Source: Paucibacter sp. DJ2R-2 (lineage in GTDB: Bacteria; Pseudomonadota; Gammaproteobacteria; Burkholderiales; Burkholderiaceae_C). From it: a DNA stretch of 64,000 bases. The position numbers and the translations under genes are program-made. How positions within the stretch are numbered: the first letter of the stretch is position 1; each line of letters starts with the position of its first letter. Of the stretch, positions 16,201 to 24,813 are shown one piece after another. The stretch is from the NCBI RefSeq assembly GCF_025717675.1, contig NZ_JAJIRT010000002.1, positions 434,001-498,000 of the forward strand, read 5' to 3'. The notes under the pieces are model-generated. The model had not been told where the DNA came from. It saw nothing but the letters and a program-made list of their open reading frames with translations, and ran no database searches.

Positions 16201-17130
16201 TCACACCCGATCAATGATCTTTTCGCCGAACAGCCCCTGCGGCCTGAACAGCAGGAACAGCAGCGCCAGCACATAGGCGAACCAGATTTCAATGCCGCCG
16301 CCCAGGGCGGGGCCGAGGTAGACCTCGGAGACCTTTTCGCCCACGCCAATCAGCAGGCCGCCGATGATGGCGCCGGGCACCGAGGTGAGGCCACCCAGGA
16401 TCACCACCGGCAGCGCCTTCAGCGCCACCAGCGAGAGCGAGAACTGCACACCCAGCTTGCTGCCCCAGATGATGCCGGCCACCAAGGCGACGAAGCCGGC
16501 CACGCTCCAGACGATGACCCAGATGGTGGACAGCGGAATGCCGATGGACTGGGCGGCCTGGTGGTCATCCGCCACGGCGCGCAGGGCCCGGCCGGTGGCC
16601 GTCTTCTGGAAGAACAGGGCCAGCAAGGCGACCATGGCCGCGGCAATCAAGGCCGCGTAGAGGTCTTCCTTGTTGATCAGCACCCCGCCTTCAAAGCTCT
16701 TCTCGAACAGAAAGATCGGGTCCTTGGGCATGCCCACATCGATCTTGTAGATGTCCGAGCCGAAGATCATCTGGCCCAGGCCTTCGAGGAAGTAGGTGAT
16801 GCCCAGCGTGGCCATCAGCAAGGTGATGCCCTCCTGGTTGACAAGATGCCGCAAGGCCAGGCGCTCCACGCCCCAGGCCACCGCCACCATCACCGCAAAG
16901 GCCGCGACAAAGGCCAGCAGATTGGCCAGCAGCGGGCTGCTGATGCCGGTCCAGAGCGGGATCCACTCGGCAAAGCGCGCCATCGCCAGGGCCGCGAACA
17001 GCACCATGGCGCCCTGCGCGAAATTGAACACGCCCGAGGCCTTGTAGATCAGCACAAAGCCCAGCGCGATCAGCGAATACAGCATGCCCGTCATCAAGCC
17101 GCCGAAGATTGTTTCTATGACGAATCCCAT
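16201..17130 (-). CDS. livH: branched-chain amino acid-type ABC permease LivH
   Basis: Inner-membrane permease of 309 aa, partner of LivM. Typical features are GLMTGMLYSLIALGFVLIYK at the N-terminus, the FAQGAMVLFAAL segment and the EAA-like loop RAVADDHQAAQSIGIPLSTI. The distance to livG (135 bp) is larger than elsewhere in the cluster because a dispersed repeat sits in it. Confidence 0.95.
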   Translation of the reverse strand: MGFVIETIFGGLMTGMLYSLIALGFVLIYKASGVFNFAQGAMVLFAALAMARFAEWIPLWTGISSPLLANLLAFVAAFAVMVAVAWGVERLALRHLVNQEGITLLMATLGITYFLEGLGQMIFGSDIYKIDVGMPKDPIFLFEKSFEGGVLINKEDLYAALIAAAMVALLALFFQKTATGRALRAVADDHQAAQSIGIPLSTIWVIVWSVAGFVALVAGIIWGSKLGVQFSLSLVALKALPVVILGGLTSVPGAIIGGLLIGVGEKVSEVYLGPALGGGIEIWFAYVLALLFLLFRPQGLFGEKIIDRV

Positions 17131-17265
17131 GGTGTTGGCTACTGCGCAGCCCTCATGCGTCGTTGCGCGGTGCTCGCCATCCTCACGTACCCAAAGTACG
17201 TTCCGGTGGCTGCGCTCCGTGCGCCTTGCCTGAGACCTGCTCGCTACGCCACTCCTTTCGATTGT
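17131..17265. repeat. livG-livH spacer containing the dispersed repeat
   Basis: The gap inside the otherwise compact liv cluster contains copy B of the 48-bp repeat (17179-17226) and flanking sequence TGCGTCGTTG (17156-17165), also present near copy A. No coding sequence is supported here. The element may be inserted, or may tune readthrough from livG into livH. Confidence 0.7.
17179..17226 (+). repeat. dispersed 48-bp repeat, copy B
   Basis: It matches copy A (10869-10916, opposite strand) at about 42 of 48 positions, with ACGTAC-N5-GTACGT hairpin, TTCCGGT and CTGCGCTCCGT kept. The spacer of the hairpin and single positions differ. It lies antisense to the liv transcript. Confidence 0.75.
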
Positions 17266-18099
17266 TCAATGCGAGGTGCCCAAATAGGCGCGGATCACGT
17301 CTTCGTTCTGGCGCACCTCGTCCGGCGCGCCATCGCCAATCTTCTTGCCGTAGTCCAGCACCACGACGCGGTCGCTGATGTCCATGACCACGCCCATATC
17401 GTGTTCGATCAGCACGATGGTGCTGCCGAACTCCTGGTTGACGTCGAGGATGAAGCGGCACATGTCCTGCTTCTCTTCCACATTCATGCCAGCCATGGGC
17501 TCATCGAGCAGCAAGACTTGCGGCTCCATGGCCAGGGCGCGGCCCAGGTCCACGCGCTTTTGCAAACCGTAGGGCAGGCGGCCGACCGGGGTCTTGCGAT
17601 AGGCCTGGATCTCCAGGAAATCGATGATGCGCTCGACCTTCTCGCGCTGGGCGATCTCCTCGCGCTCGGCCGCACCCCAGCCGAAGGGGTTGCGCAAGGC
17701 CTGCTGGAAGATGTTGCAGCGCATGTGCAGGGTGCGGCCGGTCATGATGTTGTCCAGCACGCTCATGCCTTTGAACAAGGCCAAGTTCTGGAAGGTGCGG
17801 GCCACGCCCATCTCGGCCACCTGGCGCGAGCTCATGTGTTTGAAGGTCTGGCCGCGAAAGCTGATCTGGCCCTGCTGCGGCTGGTAGACACCGTTGATGC
17901 AGTTGAGCATGGAGCTTTTCCCCGCGCCGTTGGGGCCGATGATGGAGCGGATCTCATGCTCGCGCACATCGAAGCTGATGTCGGTCAGCGCCTTCACGCC
18001 GCCGAAGCTCAGCGAGATATTGCGCACCTCAAGAATCACCTCGCCGGTCTTCTTGGCCGGAGTGTTGTTGTCGCTAATGCTGCTGTCCATTGGATCCAT
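17266..18099 (-). CDS. livG: branched-chain amino acid-type ABC transporter ATP-binding protein LivG
   Basis: ATPase subunit of 277 aa. Walker A is GPNGAGKSS near residue 59; the D-loop/Walker B region reads VLLLDEPMAGMN. Residues GVARTFQNLALFKGMSVLDN match LivG. The ATG at 18099 overlaps the stop codon of the upstream acyl-CoA ligase by one base (TGATG), indicating translational coupling. An extended N-terminus (MDPMDSSISDNNTPAKK) precedes the ABC domain. Confidence 0.94.
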   Translation of the reverse strand: MDPMDSSISDNNTPAKKTGEVILEVRNISLSFGGVKALTDISFDVREHEIRSIIGPNGAGKSSMLNCINGVYQPQQGQISFRGQTFKHMSSRQVAEMGVARTFQNLALFKGMSVLDNIMTGRTLHMRCNIFQQALRNPFGWGAAEREEIAQREKVERIIDFLEIQAYRKTPVGRLPYGLQKRVDLGRALAMEPQVLLLDEPMAGMNVEEKQDMCRFILDVNQEFGSTIVLIEHDMGVVMDISDRVVVLDYGKKIGDGAPDEVRQNEDVIRAYLGTSH

Positions 18100-20045
18100 C
18101 AGGCGGCACTCCTCACGGCCGGGTAGGTCTGGGCATCTTTGATGCACAGATCGGCGGACACCTTGCCGCTGCGCCCGTCCTCGAACTTGACAGCGGTCTC
18201 GATGTACTGCGAGTTGCGGCCGGCGTACAGCGCCTCGATCAGCACGGCGTACTTCTCGGCGATGGCGCCGCGCCGCACCTTGCGGGTTCGGGTCAGCTCG
18301 CCGTCGTCGGCGTCGAGTTCCTTGTGCAGGATCAGGAAGCGGCTGATCTGGCTGCCGGCCAAGAGCTCGTCCTGGGCCAGGTCGGCATTGACCTGTTGGA
18401 CGCAGTCGCGGATCAACTCGTAGACCTCGGGCTTCTGCGCCAGGTCCGTGTAGCCGGCATAGGGCAGGTTGCGGCGCTCGGCCCAGTTGCCCACGGCGTC
18501 GAAGTCGATGTTGATGAAGGCGCAGACGCGGTCGCGGCCGTCGCCAAAGGCCACCGCCTCCTTGATGTGGGCAAAGAACTTGAGCTTGTTCTCCACATAC
18601 TTGGGCGCGAACATGGCCGCATCAAAGGCGCCGCCGGACAGGCGGCCGACATCCTTGGCCCGGTCGATGATCTTCAGGTGGCCATGGGCGTCGATGAAGC
18701 CGGCGTCGCCGGTGTGGTACCAGCCCTCGGGCGTCAGCACCTCGGCCGTGGCCGCTTCGTTCTTGTAATAACCCTTGAGCAAGCCCGGCGACTTGACCAG
18801 GATTTCGCCGCTCTCGGCCAGCTTGATCTCGACCCCCTCGATAGGCACGCCCACGGTGTCGGCACGCGCCTCATGGTCGGGCTGCAGGCAGACGAAGACG
18901 GCGGTCTCGGTCGAGCCATAGAGCTGCTTGAGGTTGATGCCGATGCTGCGGTAGAAGCTGAACAAATCAGGGCCGATCGCCTCGCCCGCGGTGTAGGCCA
19001 CCCGCACGCGCGAGAGGCCCAGGCTGTTGCGCAAAGGCCCGTAGATCAGCAGATCGCCTAACTGGTATTTCAGTCGGTCCAGGGCGCCGACCGGCCGGCC
19101 GTCCATCAGGGCCGGGCCGACCCGCCGGGCCAGCGCCATGCAGCGGGCGAACAACCAGCGCTTAGGTCTTGATGCGTCTTCCATGCGGATCATCACGCTG
19201 GTCAGCAAGCCCTCGAACACCCGCGGCGGCGCGAAGTAATAGCTGGGGCCGATTTCCTTCAGATCGATGCTGACGGTGCTGGTCGATTCGGGGCAATTGA
19301 CCACATAGCCGCAAGCCAGCCACTGGGCGTAGCTGAAGATGTTCTGGCCGATCCAGGCCGGTGGCAGGTAGGCCAGCACCTCTTCGCGGCCCGTCAGACG
19401 GTCGAAGCGGGCGCCGGCCTGGGCGCGGTCGATCAGGCTGGCATGGGTGTGGACGACGCCCTTGGGGTTGCCGGTGGTGCCCGAGGTGAAGAACATGGCC
19501 GCTTCATCGCTGCTGCGGCCCAGCGCCACCTCACGGGCGAAAAAGTCCGGGCGGCTCAGGGAGTCCTGGCGGCCGCGCTCGAGCAGTTCGTCGAGCGAAT
19601 GCAGCCCCGGCTCTTCATAGGCGCGCAGGCCGCGCGGGTCGTCGAACCAGATCTGGCGCAGCTGCGGGCAGTGCTCGCGCAGCTCCAGCATCTTGTCCAC
19701 CTGTTCCTGGTCCTCGACCACGGCGAAGGCGACCTCGGCATTGTTGACAGGGAAGACGAACTCGGCCGCCACCGCATCCTGATAAAGCGGCACGGGAATC
19801 GCGCCCAGGGACTGGGCCGCCAACATGGCCGCCGACAGACGCGGCCGGTTTTCGCCGACCACGATCAGGTGCTGGCCGCGTTGCAGGCCGGCAAGCGCCA
19901 AGCCGTGGGCCAGCTCGCGCACCAGCTGCGCCAGCTGCGCCCAGCTCAGGGTCTGCCAAATCCCGTATTCCTTCTCGCGCAAAGCCGGCGCATCGGGGCG
20001 CTCGGCGGCGTGAGCCAGCAAGAGGCGAGGAAAGGTCGCATCCAC
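18099..20045 (-). CDS. long-chain acyl-CoA ligase-type AMP-binding enzyme
   Basis: ANL-superfamily ligase of 648 aa, first gene of the leftward liv cluster. The A3 motif is FFTSGTTGNPKG near residue 187; A5 is YGSTETAV; A7-A8 read YHTGDAGFIDAHGHLKIIDR; the C-terminal lysine is in RTRKVRR. I chose the GTG at 20045 because AGGAGA lies 7 bases upstream and the protein then begins VDATFPRLLLAHA, the normal start of the fold; an ATG at 20102 is the alternative. Its stop overlaps the livG start. Coupling to a liv-type importer suggests that it CoA-activates the imported acid. The gene is divergent from a Crp/Fnr-family regulator. Confidence 0.88.
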   Translation of the reverse strand: MDATFPRLLLAHAAERPDAPALREKEYGIWQTLSWAQLAQLVRELAHGLALAGLQRGQHLIVVGENRPRLSAAMLAAQSLGAIPVPLYQDAVAAEFVFPVNNAEVAFAVVEDQEQVDKMLELREHCPQLRQIWFDDPRGLRAYEEPGLHSLDELLERGRQDSLSRPDFFAREVALGRSSDEAAMFFTSGTTGNPKGVVHTHASLIDRAQAGARFDRLTGREEVLAYLPPAWIGQNIFSYAQWLACGYVVNCPESTSTVSIDLKEIGPSYYFAPPRVFEGLLTSVMIRMEDASRPKRWLFARCMALARRVGPALMDGRPVGALDRLKYQLGDLLIYGPLRNSLGLSRVRVAYTAGEAIGPDLFSFYRSIGINLKQLYGSTETAVFVCLQPDHEARADTVGVPIEGVEIKLAESGEILVKSPGLLKGYYKNEAATAEVLTPEGWYHTGDAGFIDAHGHLKIIDRAKDVGRLSGGAFDAAMFAPKYVENKLKFFAHIKEAVAFGDGRDRVCAFINIDFDAVGNWAERRNLPYAGYTDLAQKPEVYELIRDCVQQVNADLAQDELLAGSQISRFLILHKELDADDGELTRTRKVRRGAIAEKYAVLIEALYAGRNSQYIETAVKFEDGRSGKVSADLCIKDAQTYPAVRSAA

Positions 20046-20140
20046 GTTGTATGTCTCCTGTGCCGTGCATGCGGCCCTGCAAGAAGCAGGGGCTGCCGAC
20101 ATCTCTTGACCGCATGGTAGGCCGTCACTTTGACGCCGTG

Positions 20141-20158
20141 TTGTCGTTGTAACGACAA
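20141..20158. promoter_or_regulatory. perfect palindrome, candidate Crp/Fnr-family operator
   Basis: TTGTCGTT (20141-20148) and AACGACAA (20151-20158) form a perfect 8-bp inverted repeat around two bases. It lies in the 192-bp region between the divergent acyl-CoA ligase/liv cluster and the Crp/Fnr regulator, 80 bp from the regulator's ATG and 96 bp from the ligase start. The TTGTC-N8-GACAA form resembles half-site spacing used by Crp/Fnr proteins (TTGAT-N4-ATCAA, TGTGA-N6-TCACA). Confidence 0.6.
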
Positions 20159-20237
20159 TCCAAGGGACACCCCGAGCGGTACTTTCCCGGGGGTGCCGTG
20201 TAAGGCCTGCGTCAACTTGCAAGGTGGACACTGCCGC

Positions 20238-21002
20238 ATGAATCCAGCGTCAGGCCCACGCACCGCTTCAGAAGCGGCCATGCCCAGCATCCCCTTGCGC
20301 CAGCGCGCCCGCCCGGCCAGCACCGCCGAGCTGGCCGCCATTCCCTGGCTGGCCCTGCTGGATGAACCGCAGCGCGAGCGCGCCGTGCAGCAGCTGCAAG
20401 TGGCCGAAGCCGATGTGGGCGAGCGCGTCTGCCGCATCGGCCGGCCGGCCACCTTCTGGTTCGGCGTCATCGACGGCCTGCTCAAGATGAGCAATGACGA
20501 CTCCAGCGGCCAGGCCATCACCTTCACCGGCGTGCCGCCGGGCGGCTGGTTCGGCGAGGGCACCTTGCTCAAGCGCGAGAGCTACCGCTACAACATCCAG
20601 GCGCTGCGGCGCAGCGTGGTGGCCGGCTTGCCGATCGAGGCCTTTCACGAGCTGCTGGAAGGCAGCATCGCCTTCAACCGCTTCATGCTCAACCAGCTCA
20701 ACGAGCGTCTGGGCCAGTTCATCGCCGCACGCGAGATCGACCGCATCTCCGACCCTGAGCTGCGCGTCGCCCGCAACCTAGCCGCCCTCTTCCACCCGCA
20801 GCTCTACCCCGGCGTCGGCAGCCTGCTGCGCATCACCCAGCAGGAGCTCGGCTATCTGGTCGGCCTGTCGCGCCAGCGCGTCAACCAGGCGCTCAACACC
20901 TTGGCCGCGCACGCCTTGATCCGCATCGAGTACGGCGGCTTGCGAGTCCTGGATCTGCAGGGCTTGCGGCGTTTCCCGCAACTGGGGCCAACACCGGGCT
21001 GA
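20238..21002 (+). CDS. Crp/Fnr family transcriptional regulator
   Basis: Regulator of 254 aa with an N-terminal cyclic-nucleotide-binding-like beta barrel (FWFGVIDGLLKMSN, GWFGEGTLLKRES) and a C-terminal winged helix whose recognition region is ITQQELGYLVGLSRQRVNQA. The ATG at 20238 was chosen because AAGGTGG lies upstream; ATG 20280 is possible. There is no Fnr-type N-terminal cysteine cluster. The single Glu in the phosphate-binding region does not establish cAMP binding. Being divergent from the ligase/liv cluster with a perfect palindrome between, it is the likely local regulator. Confidence 0.9.
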   Translation: MNPASGPRTASEAAMPSIPLRQRARPASTAELAAIPWLALLDEPQRERAVQQLQVAEADVGERVCRIGRPATFWFGVIDGLLKMSNDDSSGQAITFTGVPPGGWFGEGTLLKRESYRYNIQALRRSVVAGLPIEAFHELLEGSIAFNRFMLNQLNERLGQFIAAREIDRISDPELRVARNLAALFHPQLYPGVGSLLRITQQELGYLVGLSRQRVNQALNTLAAHALIRIEYGGLRVLDLQGLRRFPQLGPTPG

Positions 21003-21077
21003 AAGCCGGGGCCAGAGCAAGCGCTGCTGCTATTCCTGGCCGAGGGAATCGGGCACCGCCGGACTTGGAGCAAGCGG

Positions 21078-23117
21078 ATGACGAAGATGCAGCAGGACCG
21101 CCACAGCGCCGAGACAGTTCCCTTTGCCGCCCCGGCCTCGGCCGAACTGGCGCGCATCGACCAGCATCTGGATCTCGGTGAGAACCAATCGGCGCAAGCA
21201 CTGCTGCAGGCCTTGCGCGCGCAGCCGGGCTTGCAAGCCGGCGAGCTCCTGCGCCTGCAGGTGCGCGAGCTGCGCCTGAACCTGAACCAGGAGCTGCGCC
21301 TGGACCAGCTCGATCAGGTCTTCGACCTGGTCGAACGCGCGGAACAGCTCGGCGATCCCCTGACACTGGCCGAGGCCTTGTGCTGCCTGGCACGCTTCCA
21401 GAGCCGCGCCCATGTCATCACCCTGGCCCTGCAATCGCTGGGCCGCGCCGAGGTGATCTACACCACGCTGCAGGACGAGCAGGGTCAGAACCGGTGCCTG
21501 ATGCTGGTGTGCAAATTCCTGCATGACGAGGCCATGCATGAGGAAGCGATCCGCCGCCTGGAACCCTGGGTGCTCGATGAACAGCGTCTGGCCCAGCTGA
21601 GCCCGGACGACCGCTACACCCTGACCATCAGCCTGGCTGCGGCCTACTCCTTTGTCGACCGCATGGCGGAATCGACCGTGCTGCAGGAGCGCGCCTACGA
21701 AGACTCGAAGCGCCGGCAGATCCCCAGCCGCATGTTCCGCGATGCCGTGAACCTGGCCAACAAACGCCTCTGGGAAGGCCGGCTCGACGCGACACGGGCC
21801 TTTCTGGACGAGGCCGAAGCCTTGCTGCTGGATCATGAGATCAGCGACGGCCAGCGCAGCTTTTTGCTGCAGAACCAGGCCCTCTACCTCTGGAAGATGG
21901 GCCGCCATGAAGAGGCCATCGCGCGCTTTCACCAGGCCCGCGACAACGCACGCCGCCATGCACAGTGGCCGATCCTGAACCGCGCCCTGATGCGGCGCGC
22001 CGAATGCGCCGAGGAGGCCGGCCTCTGGGCCGAGGCCTTGTGTGCGCGCCGCGAGCAAGTCGAGCTGGCCGAGACCCAGCTCAAGACCCTGAAGCAGAGC
22101 ACGGGCAACAGCCTGATGCGCATGCTGGGCCATGTACGCACCCAGGCGCAGAACGACTATCTGCGCCAGCATGGCAATGCCCTGGAGCGCGAACTGGCCG
22201 AACGCAACCGCCAGCTGCAGGCCACCCTCTTGAATCTGCAGGGCGAGATGCAAGTGCGGCGCCAGGCCGAGACGGCGCTGCAAGAGGCGCGCGACGCGCT
22301 GGAACTCAAGGTCGAGCAACGCGGCCGCGAACTGGAGCAGGCCATGCGCTTGCTGCTGGAGCGCGAAAAGCAGGCCGCTTTAGGCCATCTGGTCGCCGGC
22401 GTGGCCCATGAGCTGAACACGCCCATCGGCAACGCCTTGCTCGCCACCAGCACCCTCAGCGACGGCCTGCTCGCCCACCGCCAGGCCTTTGAGGAAAACC
22501 GCCTGCGCCGCTCCGACATGAACCAGCTCCATGCCGAGCTGGAGGACGGCCTGGGCATTGCCAGACGCAGCCTGGCACGCGCCGCCGACCTGGTCAGCCG
22601 CTTCAAGGCCCTGGCGCTGGAACAGAGCAGCGCTCAGGTGATCGAGTTCCAGCCACAGCAGGTGATCGAGAACACCCTGGCCGTGATGGCGCCCGCCCTG
22701 CGCGCCGAACAGGTCGAGCTCGACAACAGGGGTCGGCCCGGTCGCCTGCTGCGCAACGACCCGGGCGCACTCGGCCAGGTGCTGGCCCAGCTGATCGAGA
22801 ACAGCCTGGTCCACGGCTTCCGCAACTGGCCCCCGCCACATCGCCTGACATTGACAGAAGCCGTGCAAGAGGGCCATTACGTCCTGCGCATCGAAGACAA
22901 CGGCCGGGGCATGGCCACCGAGCATCTGGCCCGGGCCTTCGATCCCTTCTTCACCACCCAGCTGGGCCAGGGCTCATCGGGCCTGGGCCTGCACATGGTC
23001 TACCGCCTTGTGACCCTGGGCTTGCAAGGCGAGATCAGCCTACACAGCGCACCGGGACTGGGCTGCAGGGTGACGCTGAGTCTGCCCTTGCGTGTGGACG
23101 GATCAGGCCAGGTTTGA
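21078..23117 (+). CDS. cytosolic sensor histidine kinase with N-terminal TPR-like region
   Basis: A 679-aa kinase. Residues 1-345 form TPR-like helical repeats (for example LYLWKMGRHEEAIARFHQAR), residues about 365-430 a coiled coil, and the rest a kinase core: H-box GHLVAGVAHELNTPIG, N-box LAQLIENSLVHGF, G1 EDNGRGMA, F-box FDPFFTT and G2 GSSGLGLHMV. There is no transmembrane segment, so the signal is probably intracellular or delivered by a protein partner. No response regulator lies next to it, so it is an orphan kinase. It follows the Crp/Fnr gene by 75 bp on the same strand and may be cotranscribed. Confidence 0.9.
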   Translation: MTKMQQDRHSAETVPFAAPASAELARIDQHLDLGENQSAQALLQALRAQPGLQAGELLRLQVRELRLNLNQELRLDQLDQVFDLVERAEQLGDPLTLAEALCCLARFQSRAHVITLALQSLGRAEVIYTTLQDEQGQNRCLMLVCKFLHDEAMHEEAIRRLEPWVLDEQRLAQLSPDDRYTLTISLAAAYSFVDRMAESTVLQERAYEDSKRRQIPSRMFRDAVNLANKRLWEGRLDATRAFLDEAEALLLDHEISDGQRSFLLQNQALYLWKMGRHEEAIARFHQARDNARRHAQWPILNRALMRRAECAEEAGLWAEALCARREQVELAETQLKTLKQSTGNSLMRMLGHVRTQAQNDYLRQHGNALERELAERNRQLQATLLNLQGEMQVRRQAETALQEARDALELKVEQRGRELEQAMRLLLEREKQAALGHLVAGVAHELNTPIGNALLATSTLSDGLLAHRQAFEENRLRRSDMNQLHAELEDGLGIARRSLARAADLVSRFKALALEQSSAQVIEFQPQQVIENTLAVMAPALRAEQVELDNRGRPGRLLRNDPGALGQVLAQLIENSLVHGFRNWPPPHRLTLTEAVQEGHYVLRIEDNGRGMATEHLARAFDPFFTTQLGQGSSGLGLHMVYRLVTLGLQGEISLHSAPGLGCRVTLSLPLRVDGSGQV

Positions 23118-23174
23118 CGGCACGGCGGCTGAGCTTTCGAACCGCCTATCGCCTTCAACAGGTCGCCTTCTTGG

Positions 23175-24773
23175 TCAACGTTTCTTGGCCCGGTATTGTT
23201 CGTCGACGATCAACTCATTCGTGCCCGGGGGCAAGACCTGGAGCGACTTCAGGAACTCGATCAGGGCGTCTTGATCGGCCTTGGAGGCGGACTGAAAGGC
23301 CTGCCTCGAAGCCAAGGCCTCGCCGGCGTGCCCAAGCACCGCCTGGCGCATGGTGGTGAACAAACCATGGTGGAAGTAGGGGCCCGAATTCGCCACGCCC
23401 CAAAGACGCCGGGTCAGGAAGCGCCGATTGCCGCCGAGGAATTTGGGCGCCCACACGGGCCAGTTCATGTCCAGGCTTTCCTGCACCATCTCGTCATTGG
23501 GGTCGGAAATGTCGTGCAGCTTCAGATCGGTGTAGGCCGGGACCCACAGCACATCGTCTTGCGGATGGGCTGGCTTGAGACGCGGTTGCGGCAGGCTGTC
23601 GTCGTTCAAGGCCACGCGAACCGCCTTGGCATCGCCGGCCTTCATATTGCCGGGCGGGTTGAAGGGGCCGGGCTCCACAAAGGTCCAGTTCTGGCGGCTC
23701 AAGGGCAGGCTGGGCGTGTGGCAGGACGCACAGGCAAACTGATTGTTGAACAAGGCCTGGCCCCGGGCGATGGCCTGCTCGATCTCCGGCTTGTTCGGGA
23801 TGACCTGGCCCGGCACCGCCATCACCGCCTGGAACAGGGTGGCGGCGGTGACATCGGCACGCGTCAGCTCATTGCTGTAACCATCGCCATCCGGGTCGGT
23901 GTTGGCACCAAAACGCTCGATGGTCTGGATGCCATGGTGGTGGTTGAAGGAGGTGTTGGTGAAGTCACGCAGCGACACCGAATTGCCCGCCTGGTGCCAC
24001 GGCCGGATGACCAGGGTCGGTGGATCCAGAGGCGTGGCGGTGATCAAGCTCAGGCGCGGCAGGCCCTGAACCTCGCGCACATCCCACAGGCCATCTTCCT
24101 TGCGAGTCAGGCGCCCAAAGTTGACGCCCTTGCTGATCAGCAAGCGGGTCTCGCCACGTTTCATGCTGTCGCGGATGCGCTGCAGATCGGTGCTCATCTC
24201 ACGCGCCAGCATTTCCACGTAGCCCGACCCAAACAGGCCCGGCGTATGGCGGGAGTTGCCCACGCTGGACAGCGTGACCGGCTCGCCCTTCTCGTCCAAG
24301 GCGCCGCGGGTGGGCGTGGTGTCGGAGCGGTCAAAGGTCACCGCATCGAAGCGCTGGCCCAAGACGAACACATTGGTGACGAAATCGCCGCTGCCCCCAG
24401 CCACGCCAAAAGGCTGGTTGTGGCAGCCCATGCAGGAGTTGGCATCAGGCCCTGAGATGCGATTGAAACCGCGCGCCCCGGTCAGGCTCAGCGTGGGGTC
24501 CGACAGACCCCGCCCGTTGCCCTTGGTGCGCGGGCGCCCGCCGCCCTCTTCCGTCGTCCAATTGGCCGAGAACACACGCCGCCCATGCTCGAGGAGCTCA
24601 GTCAGCGGGATCTTGAACTCCTCGTCGTCCTGGAGGTGCTGCGCCAGGCCGAGCTCATTGCCGATGCCGGACTGCAGCCTGGAGGCATCGATCAAGCTGA
24701 CCGCCCCCCAGGCCAGCGAGCACAGCAGCAAAACAGCAGCCGGCAGGGCCCATCGACGCAGATGTTTCATCAT
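23175..24773 (-). CDS. exported di-heme c-type cytochrome / peroxidase-like protein
   Basis: A 532-aa protein with an N-terminal membrane anchor or signal peptide (ALPAAVLLLCSLAWGAVSL) and two heme c attachment sites, CMGCH (residues 114-118) and CASCH (348-352). The C-terminal half has the layout of di-heme oxidoreductase/CcpA-MauG relatives, with SGPYFHHGLFTTMRQAVLGH and a closing FLKSLQ segment. A calcium-like DPDGDGYSNE motif lies near residue 293. It is the last gene of a leftward run of exported proteins, 40 bp after the 1229-aa gene. A peroxidase, electron-transfer or protein-modifying role is possible; sequence alone does not decide. Confidence 0.82.
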   Translation of the reverse strand: MMKHLRRWALPAAVLLLCSLAWGAVSLIDASRLQSGIGNELGLAQHLQDDEEFKIPLTELLEHGRRVFSANWTTEEGGGRPRTKGNGRGLSDPTLSLTGARGFNRISGPDANSCMGCHNQPFGVAGGSGDFVTNVFVLGQRFDAVTFDRSDTTPTRGALDEKGEPVTLSSVGNSRHTPGLFGSGYVEMLAREMSTDLQRIRDSMKRGETRLLISKGVNFGRLTRKEDGLWDVREVQGLPRLSLITATPLDPPTLVIRPWHQAGNSVSLRDFTNTSFNHHHGIQTIERFGANTDPDGDGYSNELTRADVTAATLFQAVMAVPGQVIPNKPEIEQAIARGQALFNNQFACASCHTPSLPLSRQNWTFVEPGPFNPPGNMKAGDAKAVRVALNDDSLPQPRLKPAHPQDDVLWVPAYTDLKLHDISDPNDEMVQESLDMNWPVWAPKFLGGNRRFLTRRLWGVANSGPYFHHGLFTTMRQAVLGHAGEALASRQAFQSASKADQDALIEFLKSLQVLPPGTNELIVDEQYRAKKR

Positions 24774-24813
24774 GGGTGTCTCTTGCTCAAGCTCATCTCA
24801 AAAGTTCGCGGCT

